A DNA stretch of 21,124 nucleotides from an uncultured Bacteroidota bacterium (GCA_937893205.1 CALBJU010000446.1:1-21124), one strand, 5' to 3'. Numbered from the stretch's first letter, positions 7,719 through 15,323 are shown. Program-made: numbers and translations. The notes: generated by a model from the letters alone, not told the origin.

Positions 7719-9332
7719 ATGGCAACCGAACGAATCGTCATATTTGATACCACATTGCGCGACGGGGAGCAGGCACCCGGAGCCGCGATGACGATACCCG
7801 AAAAAATTCAAATCGCACATCAACTGGCCAGATTGAATGTTGATGTTATTGAAGCAGGATTTCCGATCTCTTCGCCCGGCCAATTCGAAGCCGTCCGCCG
7901 AATAGCCCAGGAAGTGCAGGGTCCTACCATTTGCGCCCTTTCTCGAGCCAAGAGGGCCGATGTTGAAGCGGCTGGAAAGGCGCTCGAAGGGAGCGATAAT
8001 ACCCGCATCCATACCTTCATAGCCACCAGCGATATTCACCTCAAGAGCAAGTTTGCTGATGAGCGCTATGGGAAAACGCTTGCCGACAAAAGGGAAAGTG
8101 TTAAAGAGATGGCTGTGGAGGCTATTCTGCTATCGAAAACATTCACAGATGATGTGGAATTCAGTGCAGAAGATGCAGGCCGAACCGATCTCAAATATTT
8201 GTGCGAGGTAGTCAGTGCGGCCATCCAAGCCGGCGCCACAACAATCAATCTTCCCGACACCACGGGCTATTGTATCTCCGACGAATATGCGGCGCTGATT
8301 GCCGACGTGATGGAGTGCTGTGGAGGGAACGAGGACGTGATCTTCTCTACGCACTGTCACGATGATCTCGGACTGGCCGTTGGTAATTCTCTCGCAGGAA
8401 TTCTGGCGGGTGCACGGCAGGTTGAGTGCACCATCAATGGGATCGGAGAGCGAGCAGGAAACGCAGCTCTGGAAGAGGTCGTAATGGCACTGGTGGTTCG
8501 GGAAAACTATTTTTCACTCACGACCGAGGTTGACGCGAAGTTGCTCTTCGAGACATCAAAAATGGTGTCCACATTCACCGGATTTGTGGTTCAACCCAAC
8601 AAGGGCATCGTGGGTCGAAACGCGTTTGCTCACGAAGCGGGGATCCATCAGGATGGCGTTTTGAAGGCTCGGGAAACGTATGAAATCATGCGTGCAGAAG
8701 ACGTGGGCCAGGATTCTCAGAGCATCCGACTCGGAAGGCATTCAGGGCGCCACGGCCTGTTCAGCCGTATGGAAAAGCTTGGAATGGAAGTGTCTGAGGA
8801 CGAAAAGGACAAGCTCTATGCAGATTTTGTTCAATTGGCCGATCGTAAGAAGGAGATAAACGATATCGATCTTTACAACCTTGTCCATGAAAACGAAAGC
8901 GCTATGAACCATCCACATTACAAATTGGAGCAGTTCAACGTATCAGTTGGAACCGACAAACAACCTGAAGCCACGGTCCGCGTGCGTCATGTACGCCACG
9001 ATTCCGTGGTTGAAAAAGTGGCGACCGGCGATGGACCAATCGACGCGCTTTTTCGCGCCATTGATCACGCGGTAAATGAGGGTCACGATCTTGTGAATTA
9101 TACTATTCGATCCATTTCTGAAGGTGCCGACGCGTTCGGAGAGGTGAGCGTCCTTATAGGATTGGGTGGCCCCCTTTTCGCGGGCAAGGCCAGTAGCACG
9201 GATGTGATTTACGCTTCTGCGGAAGCATACATGAATGCGTTGAACAGCATGGCGGCGCATCGAGCGGACGAAGAGTCCATCCAGTTTGTGGCGACGGGCA
9301 TCATGCAGGCATTTGACAGGGGCAGCGCCTGA
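7719..9332 (+). CDS. leuA: 2-isopropylmalate synthase
   Basis: Condenses acetyl-CoA with 2-ketoisovalerate, the committing step of leucine synthesis. The N-terminal TIM-barrel carries DTTLRDGEQAPGAAM (10-24), NLPDTTGY, and the metal-binding HCHDD beginning at His212, followed by GIGERAGNAALEEV. The HEAGIHQDG segment and a C-terminal dimer domain of roughly 150 residues complete it; that domain binds leucine for feedback inhibition in the family. At 537 residues it is full length. It starts two bases after the leuB stop. Citramalate or homocitrate synthases are relatives, but the leuB/leuCD context settles the role. Confidence 0.94.
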   Translation: MATERIVIFDTTLRDGEQAPGAAMTIPEKIQIAHQLARLNVDVIEAGFPISSPGQFEAVRRIAQEVQGPTICALSRAKRADVEAAGKALEGSDNTRIHTFIATSDIHLKSKFADERYGKTLADKRESVKEMAVEAILLSKTFTDDVEFSAEDAGRTDLKYLCEVVSAAIQAGATTINLPDTTGYCISDEYAALIADVMECCGGNEDVIFSTHCHDDLGLAVGNSLAGILAGARQVECTINGIGERAGNAALEEVVMALVVRENYFSLTTEVDAKLLFETSKMVSTFTGFVVQPNKGIVGRNAFAHEAGIHQDGVLKARETYEIMRAEDVGQDSQSIRLGRHSGRHGLFSRMEKLGMEVSEDEKDKLYADFVQLADRKKEINDIDLYNLVHENESAMNHPHYKLEQFNVSVGTDKQPEATVRVRHVRHDSVVEKVATGDGPIDALFRAIDHAVNEGHDLVNYTIRSISEGADAFGEVSVLIGLGGPLFAGKASSTDVIYASAEAYMNALNSMAAHRADEESIQFVATGIMQAFDRGSA

Positions 9333-9343
9333 CGGAAATATTC

Positions 9344-9380
9344 TCGGGGTACCGGTTTTCAAATCCAACCGGGACCTCGA
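9344..9380 (+). other. Long intercistronic hairpin between leuA and leuC
   Basis: In the 95-base gap, TCGGGGT-A-CCGGTT (9344-9357) can pair with AACCGG-G-ACCTCGA (9367-9380). This gives thirteen pairs, one of them G-U, with one A/G mismatch and a 9-base loop. It is not followed directly by a T run, so it is unlikely to be a strong terminator. It could stabilise or mark processing of the mRNA between leuA and leuC, or attenuate expression of leuCD. Confidence 0.5.
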
Positions 9381-9427
9381 ATCACGAGACCACTCTTTTG
9401 CTCTAAATAAATTGAGCGCACAACTTC

Positions 9428-10726
9428 ATGGAACAGACGATCACGCAGAAAATTTTGGCCGCGCACGCGGGGAAAGACCGCGTCGCTCCGGGTGAGAACA
9501 TTTGGGTAGATGTGGATATTCTGATGACACACGATGTGTGTGGTCCACCGACCATCGACATTTTCAAGCGGGAATTCGGTCAGGATGCTCAGGTTTGGGA
9601 TAAGGATAAATTGGTGATTCTTCCGGATCACTACATTTTTACGGAGGATCCCCATGCGATGCGAAATATCGAAATTCTGCGTGCTTTTGCAGCAGAACAC
9701 GACCTTCCGCACTATTTCGACGTCGGCACGTCCCGGTACAAGGGCGTTTGTCACGTGGCACTGGCTGAAGAGGGTTTCAATCGGCCAGGAAACGTCCTTT
9801 TTGGAACAGATAGCCACACCTGTACCTCGGGTGCATTCGGCCTTTTTTCAACCGGTGTGGGTAACACAGACGCCGCGTTGATCATGGGAACGGGCAAAAT
9901 CTGGGTGAAAGTGCCTCAGACCATGCGTTTCGTCTTCGAGGGCGCCCTTCCTCCGTATCTGATGGCAAAGGACATCATCCTGTCCGTGATCGGAGATATC
10001 GGGCTCGACGGGGGCACCTACCGTGCCCTCGAGTTTGACGGCCAGGCGGTGTTCGATTTATCGATGGAAGAGCGCATGACGCTCACCAACATGGCCATAG
10101 AAGCCGGCGCCAAGAATGGGATCATTGCCGCCGATGATAAAACATTCGAATATGTTCGCTCCCGCACGGACGCTGCTTTCGAACCCGTCTATTCCGATCC
10201 GGATGCAGCGTACTATTTCGAGAAGATCTACGATGTCTCGACCATGGAGCCGGTCATTGCAAAACCGCATCGCCCGGACAATCGAGCGAGTGTAACAGAA
10301 GTCGCCGGCACAAAACTGGATCGGGCCTATATCGGCAGCTGTACTGGAGGGAAGTACGGAGATTTTCTAGCAGCTGCTCGTGTGTTGGAGGGTAACGAAG
10401 TTCGCGTCGACACGTTTGTGGTTCCGGCCAGTACGGAAGTGTCTAAGCAGCTTCGAGAAAACACGCTCAATGGAAAGACGATCTGGCAGGTGTTTCTCGA
10501 TGCAGGATGCAAGATGGGTCATGCCTCCTGTGGCGCGTGCCTGGGTGGTCCGGTCGATACATTTGGACGAACTCACGGGACTGAAGTCGTGATTTCTACC
10601 ACGAATCGGAATTTTCCGGGCCGAATGGGCTCAAAAGAGGCCTCTGTATATCTGGCTTCACCCTTGACGGTCGCTGCCTCAGCCCTGCACGGTGTGATTA
10701 CTGATCCTCGCGAAGTAATGGTCTGA
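9428..10726 (+). CDS. leuC: 3-isopropylmalate dehydratase, large subunit
   Basis: With LeuD it isomerises 2-isopropylmalate to 3-isopropylmalate, using a [4Fe-4S] cluster. At 432 residues it matches the shorter LeuC type shared with archaea and many bacteria, rather than the about 466-residue enteric form. Cluster cysteines are visible at Cys305 (IGSCTGGKYGD) and Cys368/Cys371 (GHASCGACLGGP). GTDSHTCTSGAFG and STTNRNFPGRMGS are further aconitase-family motifs. The start ATG at 9428 begins MEQTITQKILAAHAG, as in homologues. It lies 19 bases before leuD. Homoaconitase is a related activity, but the operon indicates leucine. Confidence 0.94.
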   Translation: MEQTITQKILAAHAGKDRVAPGENIWVDVDILMTHDVCGPPTIDIFKREFGQDAQVWDKDKLVILPDHYIFTEDPHAMRNIEILRAFAAEHDLPHYFDVGTSRYKGVCHVALAEEGFNRPGNVLFGTDSHTCTSGAFGLFSTGVGNTDAALIMGTGKIWVKVPQTMRFVFEGALPPYLMAKDIILSVIGDIGLDGGTYRALEFDGQAVFDLSMEERMTLTNMAIEAGAKNGIIAADDKTFEYVRSRTDAAFEPVYSDPDAAYYFEKIYDVSTMEPVIAKPHRPDNRASVTEVAGTKLDRAYIGSCTGGKYGDFLAAARVLEGNEVRVDTFVVPASTEVSKQLRENTLNGKTIWQVFLDAGCKMGHASCGACLGGPVDTFGRTHGTEVVISTTNRNFPGRMGSKEASVYLASPLTVAASALHGVITDPREVMV

Positions 10727-10745
10727 AACGAACGGATAGTTGAAC

Positions 10746-11306
10746 ATGAAGGATATTCTGAAAGGAAAGGCATATGTGATCGGTGACTCCATTGATACGG
10801 ATCAAATCATTCCTGCTGCCCATCTGGTTTTTAGCATGACGATTCCCGAAGAGCGCAAGCAATACGGGCGCTACGCCTTGAGTGGCCTTCCGGATGGAAC
10901 TCAAGGGTTACCCAAGGGCGACATCCCATTCACGGCAGCTGACGAGTTCGAGAGTGAATTTACCATCATAATTGCAGGCTCAAATTTCGGTTGCGGATCC
11001 TCCCGAGAACACGCTCCCTTCGCGCTGATGGTTGCAGGGGCGGAGGCCGTTGTTGCCGAGTCCTATGCCCGAATATTTTATCGGAATGCTGTAGACGGCG
11101 GATTTCTTATTCCCTTCGAGAGCCGGGACCGCCTGATTGATGTAATTCGTACCGGCGACTTGTTGATGATTGATTCCAAATCGGGATTGCTGACGAACGA
11201 GACAACGGGAAAAGACTATCTACTGAACCCTCTTGGCGACATTGCCGATATTCTTCGGGCCGGTAACGTCTTTGAGTATGCGCGGCAAGCGGGCCTCATG
11301 CCTTAA
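10746..11306 (+). CDS. leuD: 3-isopropylmalate dehydratase, small subunit
   Basis: Swivel-domain partner of LeuC that helps form the substrate pocket. It has the family pattern GDSIDTDQIIPA near the N-terminus, AGSNFGCGSSREHAP in the middle, SYARIFYRNAVDGG and the KDYLLNPLGDI tail. At 186 residues it is slightly longer than the minimal archaeal-type LeuD. The frame opens two codons earlier with a TTG at 10740, but the ATG at 10746 gives the family start MKDILKGKAYVIGDS. Last structural gene of the branched-chain operon; no convincing U-tailed terminator follows, only weak GC-rich pairing between 11310 and 11340. Confidence 0.93.
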   Translation: MKDILKGKAYVIGDSIDTDQIIPAAHLVFSMTIPEERKQYGRYALSGLPDGTQGLPKGDIPFTAADEFESEFTIIIAGSNFGCGSSREHAPFALMVAGAEAVVAESYARIFYRNAVDGGFLIPFESRDRLIDVIRTGDLLMIDSKSGLLTNETTGKDYLLNPLGDIADILRAGNVFEYARQAGLMP

Positions 11307-11368
11307 ACGCCGGTATCACCCGGTCCGATCAGGGTCGCGTAAAGTGGGCGGAATCATGCATTCAAGTA

Positions 11369-11398
11369 TTGGAATCGCTTCCCCTCGTGCTATATTTT
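11369..11398 (+). promoter_or_regulatory. Probable promoter of the PadR-like gene
   Basis: TTG at 11369-11371 is followed after 19 bases by TATATTTT at 11391-11398. That is one mismatch from the Bacteroidota downstream element TAnnTTTG with correct spacing; read as a sigma-70 promoter it is TTGGAA, 16 bases, TATATT. Transcription would start near 11405, about 45 bases before the chosen ATG. Confidence 0.45.
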
Positions 11399-11400
11399 AG

Positions 11401-11420
11401 TAGTGATCGTACGATAAGTA
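11401..11420. promoter_or_regulatory. Palindrome at the predicted start site, candidate autoregulatory operator
   Basis: ATCGTACGAT (11406-11415) is a perfect 10-bp palindrome. It extends with two mismatched pairs to TAGTGATCGTACGATAAGTA (11401-11420). It covers the expected transcription start of the PadR-like gene, where a repressor would block initiation. Operator function is inferred from position only. Confidence 0.35.
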
Positions 11421-11449
11421 TTCGACCCCATTCCACTTCCGCTTCCACA

Positions 11450-11785
11450 ATGCCTCTAGCTAAACAGCTATCGCGTGCTGACGAGATTCTGATGATCGCC
11501 ATCGTCGTGCTCGCAGATGATGCTTATAGTACGACCATCAGACAGGAGCTGTCTGTCCGCGCAAAGAAAAAAATTACCGTTGGAAGTTTGTGGGTATCGC
11601 TCGATCAACTGGCAATTCGAGGCTACATCCGCAAGAAGGCGGCTAAGAGCGAAAGCCGCCACGGTGGGCGCCCGCGAATCTACTACCGGTTGACTCCGAG
11701 GGGAGTCAGGGCTCTTGAACGCGCGCGGGTATATCAGAAAAAATTGTGGGAGGGAGTCCCATCATTGGACAGCTACCAGCCCTGA
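11450..11785 (+). CDS. PadR-family transcriptional regulator
   Basis: A small winged-helix DNA-binding protein of 111 residues. Seen are a helical N-terminus (DEILMIAIVVLADDAYSTTI), a recognition region (KKITVGSLWVSLDQLAIRGYI) and the wing signature GGRPRIYYRLTPRG, typical of PadR. The C-terminal dimerisation helix is short. The frame extends 27 codons upstream, but those residues are unlike the family and would overlap the proposed promoter and palindrome; the ATG at 11450, starting MPLAKQLSRADE, fits the family. It sits alone between the leucine and arginine operons, with its own likely promoter, and its stop is only 17 bases before the arginine promoter. Ligand and targets cannot be told from sequence; autoregulation is plausible. 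Confidence 0.8.
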   Translation: MPLAKQLSRADEILMIAIVVLADDAYSTTIRQELSVRAKKKITVGSLWVSLDQLAIRGYIRKKAAKSESRHGGRPRIYYRLTPRGVRALERARVYQKKLWEGVPSLDSYQP

Positions 11786-11802
11786 GCAACATAAAAAAGT
11801 AC

Positions 11803-11832
11803 TTGACCCGTATTACGTTATCGTCGTATACT
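11803..11832 (+). promoter_or_regulatory. Promoter of the arginine attenuator and operon
   Basis: TTGACC (11803-11808), 18-base spacer, TATACT (11827-11832): five of six matches to each sigma-70 element. Transcription should begin around 11838-11841, at or just before the leader-peptide ATG, so the leader peptide may be translated from an almost leaderless RNA. Confidence 0.6.
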
Positions 11833-11840
11833 CGCCGCCC

Positions 11841-11939
11841 ATGACTTCCAGTGTAAATATCGCGCAGGCCACCCGCCGTCTCCGACGACGATTCCGATCA
11901 ATTTCAATCGGATATACGGATCTGATGCGCGTACACTAG
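11841..11939 (+). CDS. Arginine leader peptide (32 aa)
   Basis: Short ORF from ATG 11841 to TAG 11937-11939 just after a strong promoter and before the arg operon. Residues 12-19 are Arg-Arg-Leu-Arg-Arg-Arg-Phe-Arg, six arginines in eight codons (11874-11897), four of them the usually scarce CGA; a seventh Arg is residue 30. With the terminator at 11979-12013 and a complementary antiterminator segment inside the end of the ORF, this is the arrangement of a classical amino-acid attenuator. When charged tRNA-Arg is short, the ribosome would stall on the Arg run. When it is ample, the ribosome would reach the TAG and cover the antiterminator. Confidence 0.85.
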   Translation: MTSSVNIAQATRRLRRRFRSISIGYTDLMRVH

Positions 11940-11990
11940 TGTGAGGTAATCACAACCCACACCGCCCCCTGAGGTTGAGCGCCGATCCGT
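11916..11990 (+). promoter_or_regulatory. Antiterminator pairing of the arginine attenuator
   Basis: ACGGATC (11916-11922) is identical to the start of the terminator's right arm and can pair with GATCCGT (11984-11990), the inner left arm. GCGC at 11927-11930 can add pairs with GCGC at 11979-11982. This is incompatible with the terminator. A small hairpin, TGTGA/TCACA at 11940-11954, lies between the two partners and would bring them together. Upstream, TCCGAT/ATCGGA (11893-11912) gives an early hairpin. A ribosome stalled at 11874-11897 leaves 11916-11930 free; one stopped at 11937 covers most of it. Confidence 0.7.
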
Positions 11991-12013
11991 AACACGGATC
12001 GGCGCTTTTTTTT
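11979..12013 (+). terminator. Intrinsic terminator of the arginine attenuator
   Basis: A perfect 12-bp stem, GCGCCGATCCGT (11979-11990) and ACGGATCGGCGC (11994-12005), with a 3-base loop AAC and eight T residues at 12006-12013. It lies 37 bases before argG and after the Arg-rich leader peptide, so it should stop transcription before argG when arginine is plentiful. It could also end transcripts from the PadR-like gene. Confidence 0.93.
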
Positions 12014-12049
12014 AATCCAAATTCACTCCTCGTTTCAGTTCACAATAAC

Positions 12050-13264
12050 ATGTCAATCGTAGTTGCTTTCAGCGGAGGTCTCGATACCTCCTTCTGTGTA
12101 CCCTTTCTTCGGGAAGAACACGACCTACCCGTTTACACGGTAACCGTCAATACGGGCGGAATGAACGACGAGGAGTGCACTCGAATAGAAGAACGTGCCC
12201 TTGAGCTCGGATCCGCGGGCCATTTCTTGATCGACGCAAGACAACAGTTGTTTGAGCGTTCCATTCAGTATCTGATCAAGGGGAATGTCCTTCGCGGGAA
12301 TGTGTATCCCCTCTGCGTGGGGCCAGACCGGGTGGTTCAAGCTGAGGCGCTGGTGGTCAAAGCGCGAGAACTCGGTGCTACGTTTGTGGCGCATGGCTCA
12401 ACCGGCGCCGGGAATGATCAGATTCGATTTGACATCGCTCTGAATGTTCTGGGTGGCGACCTGACGATTCTCACTCCTATTCGAGACAAGGGACTGAGCC
12501 GCGCTGAGACCACCGAATGGTTGACGTCGAGGGGGATCGAAGTATCAGCCTCGACAACCACGTACTCGATCAATACCGGTCTGTGGGGGACCACCATTGG
12601 CGGAAAAGAAACTCTGACAAGCGAATATCCGCTTCCGGACGATGCATGGCCGACCCCCTCGGCGCAAGATGCGCCCGAAGAGCCCGTCAAATTGAACATC
12701 GGATTCCAGGAAGGCATCCCAAACCAATTGAATGGAGACTCGGTGTCACCGGTTGATCTGATTGAATCGCTCAATTCGATTGGAGAAAGGCATGCCATCG
12801 GCAGGGCCATCCACGTTGGCGACACTATTTTGGGCATCAAAGGCCGAGTAGGATTCCAGGCCCCGGCCGCCGCGATTCTCATTCCAGCCCATCGCGAACT
12901 GGAAAAAATCGTCCTATCCAGGTGGCAGCAATATCACAAGGCGCAACTTGGAGATTTCTACGGCATGATGATGCACGAAGCGCAGTACTTCGACCCGGCT
13001 CTTCGGGATATTGAAGCGCTGATGGATTCCTCGCAGCAGACTGTGACCGGCGCCGTGACAGTTACGCTGTACAAGGGGGGTGTGCATATCGAGGGAGTAA
13101 CGAGTCCCTTCTCCCTGTTTGACACAGGAATAGCCACGTATGGCGAATCAAATGAACTCTGGAATGGAAGGGACGCGCGCGGATTTGCGCGAATTCTGGG
13201 TGTCCAGTCCTTGTTGACCCATCGCGTACGGAGTGCAGCGACCAAGAATCAAACATCGTCATGA
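12050..13264 (+). CDS. argG: Argininosuccinate synthase
   Basis: Joins citrulline and aspartate with ATP to give argininosuccinate in the cytosol. The 404-residue product begins with the ATP-pyrophosphatase loop AFSGGLDTS (6-14). AHGSTGAGNDQIRFD lies at 114-128 and STTTYSINTGLWG, a citrulline/aspartate-site region, follows in mid-protein; length is normal. First structural gene after the attenuator, although the enzyme is next to last in the pathway. The start ATG at 12050 lies 36 bases after the terminator T run. Its TGA overlaps the next ATG (ATGA at 13261-13264). Confidence 0.96.
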   Translation: MSIVVAFSGGLDTSFCVPFLREEHDLPVYTVTVNTGGMNDEECTRIEERALELGSAGHFLIDARQQLFERSIQYLIKGNVLRGNVYPLCVGPDRVVQAEALVVKARELGATFVAHGSTGAGNDQIRFDIALNVLGGDLTILTPIRDKGLSRAETTEWLTSRGIEVSASTTTYSINTGLWGTTIGGKETLTSEYPLPDDAWPTPSAQDAPEEPVKLNIGFQEGIPNQLNGDSVSPVDLIESLNSIGERHAIGRAIHVGDTILGIKGRVGFQAPAAAILIPAHRELEKIVLSRWQQYHKAQLGDFYGMMMHEAQYFDPALRDIEALMDSSQQTVTGAVTVTLYKGGVHIEGVTSPFSLFDTGIATYGESNELWNGRDARGFARILGVQSLLTHRVRSAATKNQTSS

Positions 13265-14322
13265 CAACTATTCAAGTGACATACGTCTCGTCCACGGCAG
13301 CGAAAACAGGACTGGTCAGGGAGGTGCATCTTTCAGATTACGTGGTAGCGCAGGAAGGCTACTGTGTCGTCGTCGAGGCCCTCGAATCGAAAGCGATCTA
13401 CAATCAGATCGAGTGCACGGATGGTGAATTTCGCACCATTGCAAAGGGGGATGTATTTGTGGGCGTGCTGGGCGAGCGAAAAGCGCTCAAGGGGTACAGT
13501 GGCCAGGTACCGCGGGCGGCGCGGCCAGGTGATACACTGCACGTTTTAAATCTCGGTGGCATCATCGGGAATTGCGTCAGCGATCATCCCGAGTTGGGCC
13601 CGGCTCTTCGGGTAAAAGTGCTCGGCGCGGCAATGGTCGAATCAGAAGATATGTGGGTTCATGCACGTCTTCAGGATCATGCACTTCAAGAGGTGGAGAC
13701 GCTGACAGACTCCGTACCGCTGATATTTATCTGTGGGACTGCCATGGAGACGGGGAAAACCTGGGCGGCGTGTGAACTGGTCCAGCGACTCACCAGAAAA
13801 GGCTACCGCATCGCTGCTGCCAAGGCCACGGGAGCTGCCCTCATGCGTGACGTTAGATTGATCGAACGACACGGCGCGGTAGCAACCGCAACGTTTACGG
13901 ATGCTGGAATCGTGTGTTCGAGCTCGAAAGTGATGACACCGTACGTGAAAGGACTCATCCACCATCTGTGTGAAACAGCTCAGCCAGACGCCATCGTGAT
14001 CGAGCTCGGGGATGGAATCATCGGATACTACGGAGTCGACGAACTTCTTCAGGACAAGGAGCTGCAAAAATTCTGTGTGGCCAATATTGTAGCGGCGGTC
14101 GATCTTGCTGGGGTATGGGCGGCGCAGAAGCTCTTCAAAGAACGGTATCACGCGGACATCGCCGTGATCACAGGACCCGTCACGGACAACAGTGTGGGTC
14201 AACAGTACATTCAACAGATTCTGGGTATTCCCGCGATCAATGCGCGCAAGGATCCCGGCGAATTTGGCGATTTGATAGCTTCCAAACTCCCAGATCCAAC
14301 ATCCAACGGGACAGAAGCATGA
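13261..14322 (+). CDS. BioD/DUF1611-like P-loop protein in the arginine operon, candidate glutamate N-acyltransferase
   Basis: Not a known arginine gene. The 353-residue protein has two parts. Residues 1-150 are beta-rich, without a recognised motif. Residues 153-345 are a P-loop domain: GTAMETGKT (159-167, compare GTDTEVGKT in dethiobiotin synthetase), AAAKATGAALMRD (185-197), a Walker B-like VIELGDGIIGYYG (246-258), AAVDLAGVWAA (278-288) and ITGPVTDN (303-310). The layout resembles BioD and the DUF1611 C-terminal domain. As I recall, DUF1611 member DgcN is a D-glutamate N-acetyltransferase. It overlaps argG and argC by four bases each (ATGA), so it is translated with them. The operon lacks glutamate N-acylation (argA or argJ), which this protein could supply. 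That role is inference; an assembly or regulatory ATPase is possible. Confidence 0.6.
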   Translation: MTTIQVTYVSSTAAKTGLVREVHLSDYVVAQEGYCVVVEALESKAIYNQIECTDGEFRTIAKGDVFVGVLGERKALKGYSGQVPRAARPGDTLHVLNLGGIIGNCVSDHPELGPALRVKVLGAAMVESEDMWVHARLQDHALQEVETLTDSVPLIFICGTAMETGKTWAACELVQRLTRKGYRIAAAKATGAALMRDVRLIERHGAVATATFTDAGIVCSSSKVMTPYVKGLIHHLCETAQPDAIVIELGDGIIGYYGVDELLQDKELQKFCVANIVAAVDLAGVWAAQKLFKERYHADIAVITGPVTDNSVGQQYIQQILGIPAINARKDPGEFGDLIASKLPDPTSNGTEA

Positions 14323-15323
14323 AATCGGTTGCCATACTTCACGGTGCGGGCTACGTCGGCCGAAAACTGATCGAATCAGTTCTGCATCATCCGGAATTAA
14401 ATCTTGTCGCGGTCACGAGTCGGTCTCACGCGGGTGAAGCACTATGGAAAGCCCATCCTCATCTCCTGGGTCAGGTAGACCTGTTGTTTGTAGACGGTCT
14501 GGTTGATACCGAGGGCGTGGATCTGATCTTCGTCGCCGCAGCACATTCCGAGGGTGCATTGGCCGTTGGAAAGTTGCTGGATAACGGATTCGGTGGTCTG
14601 ATTGTGGATATGAGCGCAGACTTTCGTCATCCCGACCCCACCGTTTTTTTCAATCAGTACCAGGTGGAGCATCCCCGGCCTGATCTTCTGAATCGGGCCT
14701 GGTACGGAATGCCAGAAGTCACGGGTGCGCCTCCGAAAGGCACGAAATTGATAGCAAACCCAGGATGCTTTGCCACTGCTATCTCGCTCGCCCTGTATCC
14801 GTTGTCTCTGCATCCTTCGCCTCTGGAGGGTATCGGCACACCGGTGGCGATAACGGCGATGACTGGCGCGTCTGGATCCGGTCTTCGGGCCAAGCAGACG
14901 ACCCATTTTCCCAGTCGAAGCGGAAACGTGAGGGCGTACAAGGTGATGGCTCATCAACACGAGGCCGAAATACGTCGAATGGCGCCGGATGTCTCCTTCA
15001 CTTTTGTACCGGTTTCAGGACCATGGACCTCAGGTATCTGGGGGACGGCCCACGTGCATGCCTCGGGTGTAAATCCCCAGGAAATATATGAGAGGGCGTA
15101 TGCGTCCAAACCGCTCGTGCGGCTCTGGCCGGGTGAATTACCCGAGTTACATTGGAGCGTGGATACACCATTTGTAGACATCGGGTGGATTCAGGAGGGT
15201 GACTCACTGATTGTGGGTTTTGCATTGGATAATTTGATGAAAGGCGCGGCCACACAGGCTATCCAGAACGTCAATCTGGCGTTTGGTTTTCCAGAAACAA
15301 TGGGCCTCGTGCCCGCCAAGTGA
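14319..15323 (+). CDS. argC: N-acyl-glutamyl-phosphate reductase
   Basis: Reduces N-acetyl- or N-succinyl-glutamyl phosphate to the semialdehyde with NADPH. The 334-residue product starts with the dinucleotide-binding pattern AILHGAGYVGRKLIE and carries the catalytic Cys150 in ANPGCFATA. HFPSRSGNVRAYKVMAHQHE is the usual His-bearing region. The open frame extends 68 codons upstream inside the previous gene; the ATG at 14319, overlapping the previous stop (ATGA), gives the family start. A GTG overlaps its own stop and is one possible start for argD. Whether the acyl group is acetyl or succinyl cannot be read from this protein. Confidence 0.93.
   Translation: MKSVAILHGAGYVGRKLIESVLHHPELNLVAVTSRSHAGEALWKAHPHLLGQVDLLFVDGLVDTEGVDLIFVAAAHSEGALAVGKLLDNGFGGLIVDMSADFRHPDPTVFFNQYQVEHPRPDLLNRAWYGMPEVTGAPPKGTKLIANPGCFATAISLALYPLSLHPSPLEGIGTPVAITAMTGASGSGLRAKQTTHFPSRSGNVRAYKVMAHQHEAEIRRMAPDVSFTFVPVSGPWTSGIWGTAHVHASGVNPQEIYERAYASKPLVRLWPGELPELHWSVDTPFVDIGWIQEGDSLIVGFALDNLMKGAATQAIQNVNLAFGFPETMGLVPAK

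Noticed and set aside
11307..11345. Terminator after leuD
   Set aside because: Only four-base GC pairings without a T run are visible.
11715..11939. 74-codon ORF running from inside the PadR-like gene through the arginine leader peptide
   Set aside because: Its first part is a shadow of the PadR-like gene; only the portion from ATG 11841, after the promoter, makes sense.
14115..14318. 68-codon upstream extension of argC
   Set aside because: It lies wholly inside the P-loop gene in another frame; argC homology begins at the ATG overlapping that gene's stop.
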